Assembly: GCF_001618425.1 (NCBI RefSeq)
Contig: NZ_BDCU01000038.1
Span: 1 to 64,000 of the forward strand
DNA length: 64,000 nucleotides
From: Nocardia fusca NBRC 14340
GTDB lineage: Bacteria; Actinomycetota; Actinomycetes; Mycobacteriales; Mycobacteriaceae
Reading direction: 5' to 3'
In this document: positions 1-9,247 of the stretch, piece by piece
Numbering within the stretch: position 1 is the stretch's first letter
Layout of the letters: each line of letters opens with the position of its first letter
Translations under genes and position numbers: made by a program
Notes under the pieces: generated by a model
Seen by the model: only the letters and a program-made list of their open reading frames with translations
Databases searched by the model: none
Told to the model about the DNA's origin: nothing

Positions 1-187
1 CCCCTTCAAGGGCGTGAGCAACGTCGAGATGCAGATCATTCCCAAAACAGGCAAGGACGTCTCCGGCCTGTCCAAGAGCCCGGAGGAACTGGAAGTACTG
101 TTCCAGTCCGGCACCCCGTTCGAGGTGGTGCAGCGCTTCACCGATCCAGTGACCGGACGGACCGTGATCCGTATGGTCGAGCAATAG
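1..187 (+). CDS. C-terminal end of a probable ADP-ribosyltransferase-type toxin (cut by window edge)
   Basis: Only the last 61 codons are present, read in the frame that ends in TAG at 185-187; the start lies outside the window. The visible tail contains EELEVLFQSGTPFEVV followed by DPVTGRTVIRMVE. This resembles the end of ART-fold toxins, where an E-x-E motif sits in an E-x-E-V-L-F context before a beta-strand and a 'VTGRTVI' strand. If so, the ELE would be the catalytic E-x-E. Such domains often end large secreted polymorphic toxins in actinomycetes. The assignment rests on this short tail alone and is tentative. The following gene starts 12 nt downstream and is the natural candidate for an immunity or partner protein. 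Confidence 0.5.
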   Translation, partial: PFKGVSNVEMQIIPKTGKDVSGLSKSPEELEVLFQSGTPFEVVQRFTDPVTGRTVIRMVEQ

Positions 188-199
188 GAGGTATCGCAA

Positions 200-454
200 A
201 TGGCCGAACGCATCGCCGGAAAGATATTCCGGAGCAGGGAAGAAGTGATCGCGTCCGGCGGGCGACCGCTGAGCGAGGAGGAACGAGACGCCGCCATAGC
301 TCAGTTCGAGGACTGGGACAAAAACGTTCGCTCCAAAGCCTGCCCCGGCCCCGCCGCGGTCGGGGGGAAGTTTTCCGATGACCTTGCCGGAACCGAGTAC
401 GACCCCGACGCCCCCGGCATTCCCGACCACATGCGCAAAGACCCCGGCCAGTAA
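200..454 (+). CDS. small acidic hypothetical protein, candidate immunity/partner gene
   Basis: This 84-residue protein has no domain I recognise. It is charged and has no signal peptide or membrane segment, so it is probably cytoplasmic. A strong AGGAGG ribosome site at 187-192 overlaps the stop codon of the upstream gene and sits 7 nt before the ATG, so the two genes are almost certainly translated from one message. The sequence has an acidic helix-like N-terminal half and a proline/aspartate-rich tail (YDPDAPGIPDHM). An immunity role is inferred only from its place behind a toxin-like C-terminus. Two hairpins follow it, so it is the last gene of its operon. Confidence 0.7.
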   Translation: MAERIAGKIFRSREEVIASGGRPLSEEERDAAIAQFEDWDKNVRSKACPGPAAVGGKFSDDLAGTEYDPDAPGIPDHMRKDPGQ

Positions 455-483
455 GGGCCGCCTCCCTCATACCCAGCTCAGAC

Positions 484-511
484 ACTCCCGGCCGAAGAAG
501 CAGCCGGGAGT
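484..511 (+). terminator. probable terminator hairpin
   Basis: ACTCCCGGC (484-492) pairs with GCCGGGAGT (503-511) across a 10-nt loop. It lies 30 nt after the stop of the small gene. There is no T-tract, which is common for actinobacterial terminators. Confidence 0.55.
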
Positions 512-513
512 CC

Positions 514-541
514 GTCTATCTGGGGTGTACCCCAGATAGAC
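514..541. repeat. near-perfect 28-bp palindrome
   Basis: Arms of 13 bp (514-526 and 529-541) surround a 2-nt centre. It directly follows the 484-511 hairpin. It may be a second, bidirectional terminator stem for this gene and the convergent ATP-grasp gene, or a protein-binding palindrome. Confidence 0.55.
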
Positions 542-756
542 AAGGTTGGCGACTGCCGGCGACCGAGCGTCGCCACAATCATGTGCGGCCGCCTAGCGCA
601 TGCCCGCAGGTCTGAATCATCGGTGTTATGGGTCACTGCGCGCCGGGGCTACCGACCGAGCGCATCACCAGGTCGAATCGGCGGATGTCGTCGTTGTCGT
701 ACCAGCCATCCGGTCGGCGGGTGTAGACGATGTTTCCAGCTCCGTCGTACAGGTGA

Positions 757-1611
757 TCAACCACGGAAGCCGTTGTGAAAGACAGTGATCAACGCCTCTG
801 GTCGTATCGACTTCGGTCGGTCGCTGACCTGCCCATCGCCGAGTTCTACCAACCGCCATACTCCATCAGCACGTAGAGCGAAGTCAGCTGTTACGAACGG
901 GAGACCAAGACCAGCGATGGCATGCCCGACCACGATCGGATCGAGTTCAGTAGCGGGCATGTCCTCCGGGGTGTCGGGGTGCGGTCCGATCAACTGACAC
1001 CTGCCATCGACCCACCAGGTACGAACCTCGGACGAGAGGAAGTTCTCGAATCGGCGGACAACGAATCCGTCGGTCATGTCTTCTCCGCGGAGCTCTTGGA
1101 ATCTGTTCGCCACACGCCAAGCACCGTCTGCGTCGTCCACCTCGGGAATGAACGCCGCCTCGTGCCAGTAATGCTTCATCGACTTGGTGTAGTCACGGAG
1201 CACGGCAGGACCGGATCTCAGTTCTCCCAGCGCACGGTCGAATGCGGTGCGATCGTTCCCGGTGGTCCATGCCGACCGAGGTGTCAGGTCGGAGAGCTCG
1301 CGGTACCAGCGAGGGAGCTCATGGGCGTGCCGGTACTGCTCGGCGCTGGTTCGCAGCGTGACGTTTCGACGTCGCAATGCTTGATCGAATGCCGCGTACT
1401 GGTCGCTGCGCAACATCCAGCCGCGGTAAACCGCCTCACCTCGTGCTCGAACGCGGCGAACAGCTTCGTCCGCATCGTCCGGACAGGCCAGCGCATCATG
1501 GTCGACCAAAGCCACATCCATACCCGCAGCGCGGGCGGCATCCGCCTCAGCGGCGAAATGCTCATCGACACGGGACGCGTGTATCACGTCGGCTGGCACG
1601 AGGAGTATCAC
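757..1611 (-). CDS. ATP-grasp domain protein, R2K clade
   Basis: This predicted cytoplasmic ATP-grasp enzyme (284 residues) belongs to the R2K type, whose members probably ligate an amine or amino acid to a carboxylate; the substrate is unknown. Hallmarks include FRGWMLRSDQY-like residues (VYRGWMLRSDQYAAF), a KSMKHYWHEA strand, an acidic LRG-x7-FVVRRF segment, LPFVTADFALR and the C-terminal LVELGDGQVSDRP, which carries likely Mg/ATP ligands. I chose the GTG at 1611 because GGGTGGGAGG lies 9 nt upstream and the protein then opens with VILLVPAD, the first strand of the fold. The frame stays open to 1743, but that extension looks non-coding. It stands alone, convergent with the toxin-like operon. 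Confidence 0.8.
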   Translation of the reverse strand: MILLVPADVIHASRVDEHFAAEADAARAAGMDVALVDHDALACPDDADEAVRRVRARGEAVYRGWMLRSDQYAAFDQALRRRNVTLRTSAEQYRHAHELPRWYRELSDLTPRSAWTTGNDRTAFDRALGELRSGPAVLRDYTKSMKHYWHEAAFIPEVDDADGAWRVANRFQELRGEDMTDGFVVRRFENFLSSEVRTWWVDGRCQLIGPHPDTPEDMPATELDPIVVGHAIAGLGLPFVTADFALRADGVWRLVELGDGQVSDRPKSIRPEALITVFHNGFRG

Positions 1612-1919
1612 AGAACGTAGCCTCCCACCCGCCCAGCCCACCGCCAACCGGTTTCCGCATTCGGCGTACCCCGCGAAAATATCTGGAGCTTCGACAGCCT
1701 CCCGCGGTGGCATTCCGACGCTTTCGGCTCCTTCACGCTGCACAAACGCCTACTGTCCTACCTCCGGTGAGGGTCACTGAGACCTTGGCACGCCTACGAC
1801 CAATAAGCTCGGTGAGTGTTTTGGGGAGGATCCAGAAGGGGTGGCGAGCTTGTCGTAACTGGCTGATCGACCAAGATCCAACTGAATAGGTTGCCGCGTC
1901 GGCTGTGGCCTTCCTCTCG

Positions 1920-3389
1920 CTAATCGAGGAAGTAGGCGTCGACTTTCTCGTCGGAATCCAGGATTTCGTCCGAAGCCACGCCGAGTTCCACCGCTAGCTC
2001 TACCGATCCGACGAGTGCGACCTGCACGTCAGGTGAGAAGGCTCGTTCGAGCAGCCCGAGATAGTCCGACATGCTCTGGTCCAGCTTTTCCAGTGTGGCC
2101 TGGTACTCCGCGGCGAGTTGCTCGTCGAGCGTGCGCTGCTCGTCGAGATAACGCTCGATCAGCGCCGCTTCTCGCTTCGTCAACGACGATGCGACGGCCT
2201 TGTACATCACAGTGCCGACCGTGGTGCCGATGACAGCGCCGAGGATCGGGATGGGGATGGTCGCCTGGCCGACGAAAGAGGACAGCGCGCGTACTGCGGC
2301 CTCCAAGGCGATGATCTCGGAGTTCTCGATGAACTCGAGTTCGTCGATCTCACCCCGGCGCAGCTTGTTCGCTTGTTCTGCGATGCCGAAGGATGTGGTG
2401 ACGATCGAGCTGGCGACGGCTGCGGAGGTCGCGGTGAAATTCGTGAGCGCGTAGATGCTCAGTCCTCGGACGCCGCCCTTGCCGAAACCTGAGCCGGTCT
2501 CGCCTGCGAGGTCGATCCATTCGTGCCTGCTGAACTCATTGAGCCGCTTTCCTTCTCGACGTTTGGCGACCACGGCCAGTACGAACGCTGTCCCGCCCGC
2601 GGTCGCGGCGGCGGTGAATGCCGCCGTGCCTCCTCCTCGCAGCGTCGGCCGGCTGCGCTGGTAGGCATCGTCGCGCAGAGACCGGTCCGTGGCGCGAAGC
2701 AGGTCCTTTTCGGCCGCCATGGTCGAGGTGTAGGCGTCGCGCTGCACTTCGTTGTATTCGAGCGTCGAGGGTTCGAGCGATTCGAAGCCGACCGATCTGT
2801 CTTGGAAGAACGCCTGGACCCGCTGCCATTCTCTGAGGGAAGGTCCGTCGCCGCTGCGTGACAGTAGCTTGCTCGCTTCCTCGGGCGACAGGGCATGTAG
2901 CCGTTGGATCATCTCGAAGTGGTCACGGGGGATCTGGTATTTACCGCCGTTGCGCACGTATTCGGGATACTTCTGGAGGTGCCCGGTGATCGCGCCCAGT
3001 GAGAAGCGGCCACCCGCTGCGACGAACTTCTGCTGGATCTCGACACTTCCGCGCATCAGGTCGACGGGTCCGTTGTCGTTGACCCACTGGTAGTCGGCCT
3101 CGTGGCCGAGGATCTGCTTTCGGGCGTTGCCGATCCCGACCTCGGCGATCTCGGCGATGAAGCCGTGCATGCCATGCTGTCCGCCGCGGTTGGCGGCGAC
3201 CACCTCGAGGTCGATCTTCCTGACGGCTTCATCGACACTGGTGAGCGCGTCCCGAAGGTGTTCGTCCTGCTGGCTGAGCGCGCTCAAAAGGTTGTCTATG
3301 CGGAGCTGGTTGAGATAGCTCACCCAGGAAGCAACTGCCTGCTCATGGGTGCTCGTGACGAGCTCGGCAGCGTCACTCACCAGCGGCAT
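1920..3389 (-). CDS. unrecognised membrane-associated protein, second gene of a pair
   Basis: I do not recognise this 489-residue family. The N-terminal half (about 1-240) is soluble and helical, with a motif-like stretch GGRFSLGAITGHLQKYPEYV and KYQIPRDHFEMI. The middle holds three glycine/alanine-rich hydrophobic segments at roughly 253-275, 313-343 and 385-405 (VGQATIPIPILGAVIGTTVG). An acidic coiled-coil-like tail follows, ending in DSDEKVDAYFLD. It overlaps the upstream gene by 17 nt; a GTG at 3380 (GTGAGTGA overlap) is an alternative start. Tight coupling to another glycine-zipper membrane protein suggests they act together, perhaps as a pore or membrane-remodelling pair. That function is inference. 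Confidence 0.75.
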   Translation of the reverse strand: MPLVSDAAELVTSTHEQAVASWVSYLNQLRIDNLLSALSQQDEHLRDALTSVDEAVRKIDLEVVAANRGGQHGMHGFIAEIAEVGIGNARKQILGHEADYQWVNDNGPVDLMRGSVEIQQKFVAAGGRFSLGAITGHLQKYPEYVRNGGKYQIPRDHFEMIQRLHALSPEEASKLLSRSGDGPSLREWQRVQAFFQDRSVGFESLEPSTLEYNEVQRDAYTSTMAAEKDLLRATDRSLRDDAYQRSRPTLRGGGTAAFTAAATAGGTAFVLAVVAKRREGKRLNEFSRHEWIDLAGETGSGFGKGGVRGLSIYALTNFTATSAAVASSIVTTSFGIAEQANKLRRGEIDELEFIENSEIIALEAAVRALSSFVGQATIPIPILGAVIGTTVGTVMYKAVASSLTKREAALIERYLDEQRTLDEQLAAEYQATLEKLDQSMSDYLGLLERAFSPDVQVALVGSVELAVELGVASDEILDSDEKVDAYFLD

Positions 3390-4365
3390 CCTGTTCGACG
3401 CGCATGCCCAGCATGGTCGCGCACGACTTCGTGTTGTTCACCAACGTAGCGAGCGCCGACCGCTCGGCAGGGGCGAGCGCGTGGAAATCGGCGCGGAAGT
3501 ACACCAAGGCTTCGCCGTAACTCTTCACCATCCCTTCGCGGAGCAAGGTCGTCCGCTGGAGAAGGTCGTCGATCTGAGCATCCATGCCTTCGACGAGGGC
3601 GGTGTTGTGCTTTATCGCAGTCAGCGCTTCGTGCTTCGCCTCTCGATTCTCGAACTTCTTCTTCGCGAACAGGGCGATCGACGCGAGTAGGGTTGCGCCC
3701 GCGATTGTCCAGCCGATCGGGCCGGCAAGCGCGAGCAGTGTGGTGCCTGCCGCAGTGCCGCCGCCGCCGACAGCCAGCGCGCCGCCACCGAGCCACGCCA
3801 GTGCTGCCTGGCTGGCTGCCGCCCCGGAAAGAGTCGAGATCGCGCTGCCGGTCGACGCTGTCCCGAAGGTGGTGGCGACCCACATCGCCGCCGACGGTGC
3901 CAGGCCCGCTACCGCGGTACCCGCCGCGAACCCGGCGCCGGCGCCGGCAGCCGACAACCGTGCTGCTTCCAGCTCTTTCCGAGCGAAATCCTCCGCATTC
4001 AAAAACCGTTTCCGATGTGCCTCGATCTCGTCGAAGTCGGTATCGAATGATTTCGGGGTGTTCGCGATGCTGTTCACCAACTGCTCGACCAGCTCGATCA
4101 GGTCCGTCGAACGTTCGCGCTGACGCAACAGAGACTGGCCCCTGTCGGCCATCGCCGTGAAGACGCTGTTGTATTCCGCTACGGCCACTTCGTAGGGGTC
4201 CGGCCCTTTCACAGTCAGCTTCTCGACCCTGCCTCTCGCAGCGTCCTTGACGTTGCTGACCCGCCCGGCGAACTGCGATGAAGCGGCTCGCGCCGCCTTG
4301 CCGATACCGTCGACGGTCCTGCCGATGCCCTCCTCGGCATTGTCTACGTCGAGCTGTTCTACCAT
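3373..4365 (-). CDS. unrecognised glycine-zipper membrane protein, first gene of a pair
   Basis: This protein of about 330 residues has an amphipathic N-terminus, then a long Gly/Ala-rich hydrophobic block at about 135-245 with several possible membrane helices (for example GAGAGFAAGTAVAGLAPSAA and LLALAGPIGWTIAGATLLAS). A basic KKKFENREAKHEALTA stretch and a helical cytoplasmic tail follow. This layout resembles pore-forming or membrane-perturbing bacterial proteins but matches no family I can name. The start at 4365 has GGAGG a few nt upstream; the frame also opens at 4383. The gene lies directly beside an IS256 scrap, and its 3' end overlaps the next gene, so the two form a compact operon. 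Confidence 0.75.
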   Translation of the reverse strand: MVEQLDVDNAEEGIGRTVDGIGKAARAASSQFAGRVSNVKDAARGRVEKLTVKGPDPYEVAVAEYNSVFTAMADRGQSLLRQRERSTDLIELVEQLVNSIANTPKSFDTDFDEIEAHRKRFLNAEDFARKELEAARLSAAGAGAGFAAGTAVAGLAPSAAMWVATTFGTASTGSAISTLSGAAASQAALAWLGGGALAVGGGGTAAGTTLLALAGPIGWTIAGATLLASIALFAKKKFENREAKHEALTAIKHNTALVEGMDAQIDDLLQRTTLLREGMVKSYGEALVYFRADFHALAPAERSALATLVNNTKSCATMLGMRVEQDAAGE

Positions 4366-4385
4366 CCCACCCTCCAACACCATTG

Positions 4386-4540
4386 CGCCTCAACTACATA
4401 ACGGAGGACATCGACGACATGTATGGCGCCGCGGTGTCCAAACAGACGATTTTCACTATCAACAACAAGATGATCGACGAAATGGCCGAGTGGCAGAACG
4501 ACCGCTGGACTCGGTGTATCCGGTGATCTCCTGGATGCCA
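4386..4540 (+). pseudogene. IS256-family transposase fragment, frameshifted
   Basis: About 50 codons read as LNYITEDIDDMYGAAVSKQT, then NNKMIDEMAEWQN. After a frame shift near 4500 they continue as RPLDSVYPVI. This is the conserved region of IS256 mutator-type transposases just before the first catalytic aspartate (usual form: I..MYG..VS...IS.ITD.V...M.EWQNRPL). Both ends of the element are missing. It shows past insertion next to the membrane-protein pair. Confidence 0.75.
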
Positions 4541-4560
4541 TCCACGCGGGCCGTCGACGA

Positions 4561-6351
4561 TTACTCCCCACACACATCGACTCCATACGACCGGGCGAGC
4601 TCGGCGAGTCCGGACGGGTAGCCTTGGCCGACCACCCGCAGTCGCCAGGCTTCGCCGCGCCGATACACCTCCACGAGTATCAGAGCGCGTTCCTCAGTCG
4701 CGGCGTCCAGCGTGGCACGTGCGAAAACGCCTGATTCGCTGCCCGCGGTGACCTCGATCTCGATCGCACCCACCGTCCCGAAAGTGATACTGTCGCCGTC
4801 GATCGCTGCAGCGACTACGACCCGTGCGCACTGTTGCGGAAGCTGTTCGACGGAGAGTTCGACGGTTTGTTCGCTGGGTCCGTCGGCGGTCAGCCAGGCG
4901 CCGTCACCTGTCGGCTGGTTGTAGAAGACAAAATCGGGGTCGTGGCGTACTTTTTCGCCGCTGTCGAGAAGAAACCCCACGACGTCGACTTCATACGATT
5001 CATCCTGCGTCCACGACACACGCACAGACCACTCCGTGCCTATTGCCTCGATGGGCAGATCCATCACCTGACCACGACACATGATGTGTGGTTCCACGAT
5101 CTCCCGGGCATCCGCTCCACGCGGGGAGGCTGGGCTGGCACTGTCCAACAGTTCGGTTCCGTGGACCGGAAGGCCCCGGGCTACCGCTCGGCCCAGTCGC
5201 GGGTCGTTCTGCGCACCCTCCAGCGCGAGAACGTCGGAGACACTCGCCGACATATTGACCGCCACGGAGCCGCCGAGATCGGTGATCCTGTTCCGTGCGC
5301 CGACAGCAGCATCGTGCGGACCGCCGAGTACCAGAACTCGTCGCCCGGCCAACAGCCCGGCAGTCTCCATTCGTGCACGCGGACCGCTTCCTATCTCTCC
5401 GGGCTGCGAGGACATATTCTTGGGAGTTCCCGGCTGGATTCGTTCGAGAAGCATCAGAAATGTTTGTTCGGTCATGATGGGTGTCTCGTGAGCACGCGCG
5501 GCGCGCGCTTTGCCGGTGAGCGATTCCTGCGTGTTGGTCACCAGGGCGCTCGTGCGTCCGCTGACGGCCCGGGTCACATCCAGCCCCGCCGCTACGGCTC
5601 GGGATATCAGCTGCGCACGATCGACGCGCGTGTCGCCGGTGAAGGCGACCTTCATACCCTGAACCAGCACACCACCGTCGGTGAAGCGACCGGGATACTC
5701 GAACTCGCAGATGGTCTTCGGCGGGGTGCTCGGCCACGCCGAGCGCCTCCTTGCACCAGGACGGTCGGGCGGGCAGGTCAGCATCGGTAGCGCGATACCG
5801 AGATGAGCGGCATCCGTGACCAAGGACCGTAGTACCGCCGCGAGAACCCGCGCGTCGTCGAGTGCGTCATGCGCGCGCTGCTGCCGGATGCCGTAGTAGG
5901 TCGCGAGCGTGGCCAATCGACAATCCGGCACCGGAGGCGCGACGCGACGAGCGAGCGCCAAGGTGCACAACCGGTTACCGACAGGCAGGCTCGCTCCGAT
6001 CCTGCCGAACTCGCCCGCGAGGAAGCCATAGTCGAAACCCGCATTGTGCGCGACCATGACCCGGCCAGCCAACAACTGAGTCAGCTCGGCCTCGATGTTC
6101 TCGAACCGTGGGGCCCCACTCAAGAGTTCACGCGTCAGACCGTGGATGTGGACCGGACCGGGATCACACCCCGGATCGACAAGCGTATGAAACTCCCTGA
6201 CAACGACGCCGTCACCGTCCAAGGCAAGCGCAGCGACCGACAACACCCGGTGATCGGCGGCGCTCAGCCCCGAGGTCTCGACATCGACAACAGTGAACGA
6301 GCCGAGCCCGGGACCCGAAGACGCTGCCGACACTACCGAATCTGGTTGCAT
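4561..6351 (-). CDS. DEDDh exonuclease-BRCT-TerD fusion protein
   Basis: This modular cytoplasmic protein has about 596 residues. Residues 18-175 form a DnaQ/RNase T-like 3'-5' exonuclease with all DEDDh residues visible: D23 and E25 in VVDVETSG, D107 in HNAGFD, H161 and D166 in HDALDDA. Residues 231-303 are a BRCT domain (GMKVAFTGDTRVDR). A second BRCT-like unit follows at about 335-405 (GRRVLVLGG). The C-terminal 165 residues are a TerD-type domain (SWTQDESYEVDVVGFLL, ending near AELARSYGVDV). TerD proteins bind calcium and occur in tellurite, phage and stress resistance systems. The frame is open to 6426, but MQPDSVV at 6351 is a better start. Its neighbours suggest a DNA-surveillance or stress role; that is inference. 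Confidence 0.85.
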   Translation of the reverse strand: MQPDSVVSAASSGPGLGSFTVVDVETSGLSAADHRVLSVAALALDGDGVVVREFHTLVDPGCDPGPVHIHGLTRELLSGAPRFENIEAELTQLLAGRVMVAHNAGFDYGFLAGEFGRIGASLPVGNRLCTLALARRVAPPVPDCRLATLATYYGIRQQRAHDALDDARVLAAVLRSLVTDAAHLGIALPMLTCPPDRPGARRRSAWPSTPPKTICEFEYPGRFTDGGVLVQGMKVAFTGDTRVDRAQLISRAVAAGLDVTRAVSGRTSALVTNTQESLTGKARAARAHETPIMTEQTFLMLLERIQPGTPKNMSSQPGEIGSGPRARMETAGLLAGRRVLVLGGPHDAAVGARNRITDLGGSVAVNMSASVSDVLALEGAQNDPRLGRAVARGLPVHGTELLDSASPASPRGADAREIVEPHIMCRGQVMDLPIEAIGTEWSVRVSWTQDESYEVDVVGFLLDSGEKVRHDPDFVFYNQPTGDGAWLTADGPSEQTVELSVEQLPQQCARVVVAAAIDGDSITFGTVGAIEIEVTAGSESGVFARATLDAATEERALILVEVYRRGEAWRLRVVGQGYPSGLAELARSYGVDVCGE

Positions 6352-7148
6352 GCCAATCCAATCGTCAGTGAGCCACCGAACGTTGCGGATCAATGTGACT
6401 GATTTCGGGCACCGATTCGGGTCCACAGGCCGACGGAAGGATGCAGCGTGACCTCAGATAGGTAGGGGCCCTCCTCCCCCAGGCGAACTCGCAGTCCCTG
6501 GTGCCCGAGGATCGCGATGCCGGCCAATCGGACCAGCCGCTCCGGGCCGACGAGTCTCATTCCTGGGAATCGAGTGAACAACACGGTCAGCGCATTGGAA
6601 GCTTCAGCTCGAACAGTCGCGAATCGCGGCGTCCGTAATCCGCACCCGTTGGGCCGCTCACGACATGCGCATCACCGCAACGGCATCAAAACCGAGAAGA
6701 TGTCCGGTGCGTAGTAGGGGCTTGGCGGGATATCTTGCCCGTCGCGTGAGACCGAGTACGCCTTTGTGCCCGTTCTTCTCTCAGGAGCCGATGAGGTGGG
6801 GATGGGGCCCGCTGCGATAGCCTGCGCGGTCATCAAGGACACAACACACAGCGGCGACGGTATCCCGACGGAGAACACAGGGCGTCTCCTCTGGTCTGGC
6901 ATGAGGGACATTTCGCGATCCAGCAACTGACGTCTTGATGTCGAAACTCATCGCGACTCACGCGGGAAACAACCCAGCCCAAATTTCCTGCTCTCGCCGC
7001 GCCGGGCCCGGCCAGACTCCGGTGATCGGGGAGCTTGGCGGCCACTGGGCGGGCTCGCCCGTGAAGTGCGCGACAGCGAAGACCACTTCGGTGATGGTGG
7101 CAAGTGGTGTAGATACCAGTGCAACGACACGGTTCCAGGGCAGAAATG

Positions 7149-7290
7149 CCACGGAAAAGTGTCCGGAGAGGACATGAACCCCCGCCCACCAACCTGACCT
7201 GCAGATATGCCATGAAGGTAGTTATGGAGCCTGAACATAATCGCAGGTCAGGGGACCGAAAAGGTGTCCGGAGGGGGAATCGACCACTAC
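7149..7290. repeat. duplicated GTGTCCGGAG block with inverted repeat; possible tRNA-tail or att remnant
   Basis: GTGTCCGGAG occurs at 7159-7168 (followed by AGGACATGAACCCCCGCCCA) and again at 7265-7274 (followed by a diverged version). Between them CCTGACCTGC (7193-7202) and GCAGGTCAGG (7243-7252) form a 10-bp inverted repeat. The first copy resembles the reverse complement of the T-arm and 3' end of a tRNA, a usual attachment site of integrative elements. A third copy lies at 59163-59176. There is no complete cloverleaf. Confidence 0.35.
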
Positions 7291-7974
7291 GCCCACGCGC
7301 TCACTAGGCGACATGTGCTGCGCGTCAAGTAGAAGGACAGAGATCTGTATACCAACCGGGAGGGAGGAATCGCAGGCTCACTTACCCGGCATACCTTCGA
7401 TGTATGGCCGAGTCTCGGAACTCGATCAGCTACACCAGCCGATAGCCGAGGACGGTTGTCGGCAGGCCATGATTCATCCCCGCCTACGGCCGAATACATG
7501 ACCGATCCAACCTATACCACCGTTGACCTGGGCATCTTCGGGGTTTCCCCCGCTTTCTACGATTTTTCTACGATTTGCACACGATTCACAACAGTGCAGG
7601 CACCACCGACATTCCCGGATCCACACGCCCGTAGCAGACTTCGCTCGAGGCAATCTTGCCTTCCAAGGACCGGGACAGATAGGCCCCCGGCACGGGTTTA
7701 GAGCGCTCCGGTGGAGTCAGCCGGCCGAGCTTGGCCATCCCGCTGGGAAGCAGGAAAACGGTGCCCGCCGACTCCTCTCGCCACGCCATGCGTCGTACCG
7801 GCGGAAACCAGCCCGAGGACCGCAGCTGTGATCGATGCCCCACCGGGGAACCTGGGCCGCGCGATGCCACCTTGGATTCGTGGCCGTCCGAATCGCGGCA
7901 TCACCATCGGGGTGAAGAGCGGCATCACCATCAGGTGAAGAGAAGCGTTATTGCCGACCGGCGAGTCCTCGGTC

Positions 7975-8185
7975 AATGGCAGTGATGTCGGTGCGGAGAT
8001 GCGCGGGACTTCGGTGCAAGTTGGGATGCTGCTCGACTGCGCGCGCGGGCCGTCGATCGTGACCACCGGGTCGAGTCCGAGACGTTCCGCCAAGCCGACC
8101 GCACCGGCGATGTCATTGAGCGGACTGCACGGTACGCGTGCAGCGGTGAGCGCGTCGAGCCCGTCTGGGCGTAGACGAGGTGAAG
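7975..8185 (-). pseudogene. CaiB/BaiF-type CoA-transferase C-terminal fragment
   Basis: Some 65 codons read DALTAARVPCSPLNDIAGAV, AERLGLDPVVTIDG and IPTCTEVPRISAPTSLPLTE. This corresponds to the late region of family III CoA-transferases, where a VPC-x-P-x-N-D motif is followed by the 'NP.RLS.TP' segment. The upstream two thirds of such a gene are absent and the reading frame continues into unrelated repeats. A family III CoA-transferase beside an HpcH-type lyase is a usual pairing, so this is probably the lost partner of the broken lyase gene next door. Confidence 0.55.
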
Positions 8186-8404
8186 CGCGATGATGCCGGG
8201 GCCGCACCCGAATTCGGGGCCGCTTCCGAACCCAGCGTAGGGGTACTGTCCGCGAGGGAGGGTGACGTCGCCGGTGCGACCGTCCACCATGCCCCCGGCT
8301 CCCACGGAATCGCCGCCCTTCGGTGAACGCGACTCGCCTGCGATGAGCAGGAGTAGCTACCCGCCGATGGAGCCGATAGAAACCGGAGGTGCCGTGGGGT
8401 GTGG

Positions 8405-9243
8405 TTATGCGGAGAGGACCCTGTAGGCAGCGGCGAGGTGGGCGATTCGCTGGGCGCGACCGAGGCGGGGCAGGTCGCTACCGTCGCGGATGACGCGGCC
8501 GCGGGTTTCGAAGTCGGTGAGGAAGCCGCGGGCCCAGATGGCTTCGTCGGGAGTGGGGCTCAGGGCGTCGTTGACGATGGCGACCTTGTTATGAGGTAGG
8601 CAGAGTTTTCCGGTGAGGCCGAGCTCGGCCGCGTGCCGGGTCTTATCGTGCAGGACGGTGGGTCGTCGTCGCCGGTCGGTCCGTCGATGGGGCCGGGGAG
8701 GTTGCCTATGCGGCTGGCGGTAACCAGGCGTGAGCGTGGGTAGTCCATGGCGAGGTCTTCGGCGCTCGTTCCGGTGTCGCGTCGGTAGTCTCCGCTGCCG
8801 AATGCGAGACGGAACACGCCGCGGGCCCTGGCAATGTAGGGTGCTTCCTCGATCCCGAGGGCGGATTCGACGAGGGCCAGCACGGGGGTGGTGGCGCCGA
8901 GGCGGTCATAGGTTTCGGTGATCTGGTCGGCGGATTCGGTTTTGGCCAGCATCACGCCGGACAGGCCGGGTAGCCCACGGAGCCGGTGGAGGTCTTCGGA
9001 CCAGAAGGTGGTGGTGCGGTCGTTGATCCGCACCACGGCCGAGTTGTGTTCCAGCCAGTGCGCAACCTCGGCGCGCGCGGCGGATTTGCGGGTGGGGTCG
9101 ACCGCGTCTTCGAGATCGAGCACGATCTGATCGGCGTCGCAATCTACGGCGCGGTCGACAGCGCCGGGCTCGGCGACGTTCACCAGTAACCAGGAGCGGG
9201 CGATAGTGGCCTCGACTCGGCGTGTGGTGTGTTGTGCGGTCAT
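8405..9243 (-). pseudogene. HpcH/HpaI (CitE-like) aldolase/lyase, frameshifted
   Basis: The N-terminal 200 residues match CitE/HpcH-type lyases that cleave beta-hydroxyacyl-CoA or related acids: RSWLLVNV, DQIVLDLEDAVDP (metal-binding E and D region), VRINDRTT, VMLAKTES and GSGDYRRDTG. Near 8660-8670, after IDGPTGDDDP, the frame shifts by one base. The expected C-terminus (VLHDKTRHAAELGLTGKLC, PHNKVAIVNDALSPTPDE, then HLAAAYRVLSA and TAA at 8405-8407) continues in another frame. A single-base change in a run of C/A bases explains it, so this is a recent pseudogene or a sequencing error. The ATG at 9243 lies just after the stop of the upstream dehydrogenase gene; they form one operon. Confidence 0.8.
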
Positions 9244-9247
9244 TTGT

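Larger units (their letters stand above)
6427..8404. other. 2-kb region without an intact gene; decayed DNA
   Basis: No open frame here shows a convincing family, ribosome site and codon pattern together. Recognisable contents are a CoA-transferase fragment (7975-8185), two copies of a GTGTCCGGAG block with an inverted repeat between them (7149-7290), and short direct repeats of CGGCATCACCATC near 7897-7935. The rest looks like degenerated coding sequence between the Ter-type gene and the tartrate locus. Confidence 0.6.

Noticed and set aside
6390..6584. possible 64-residue minus-strand gene upstream of the exonuclease gene
   Set aside because: It has no ribosome site and its composition resembles the surrounding decayed DNA.
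7896..7935. short repeats CGGCATCACCATC considered as a CRISPR-like or tandem array
   Set aside because: Only two imperfect units are present, with no spacer structure.
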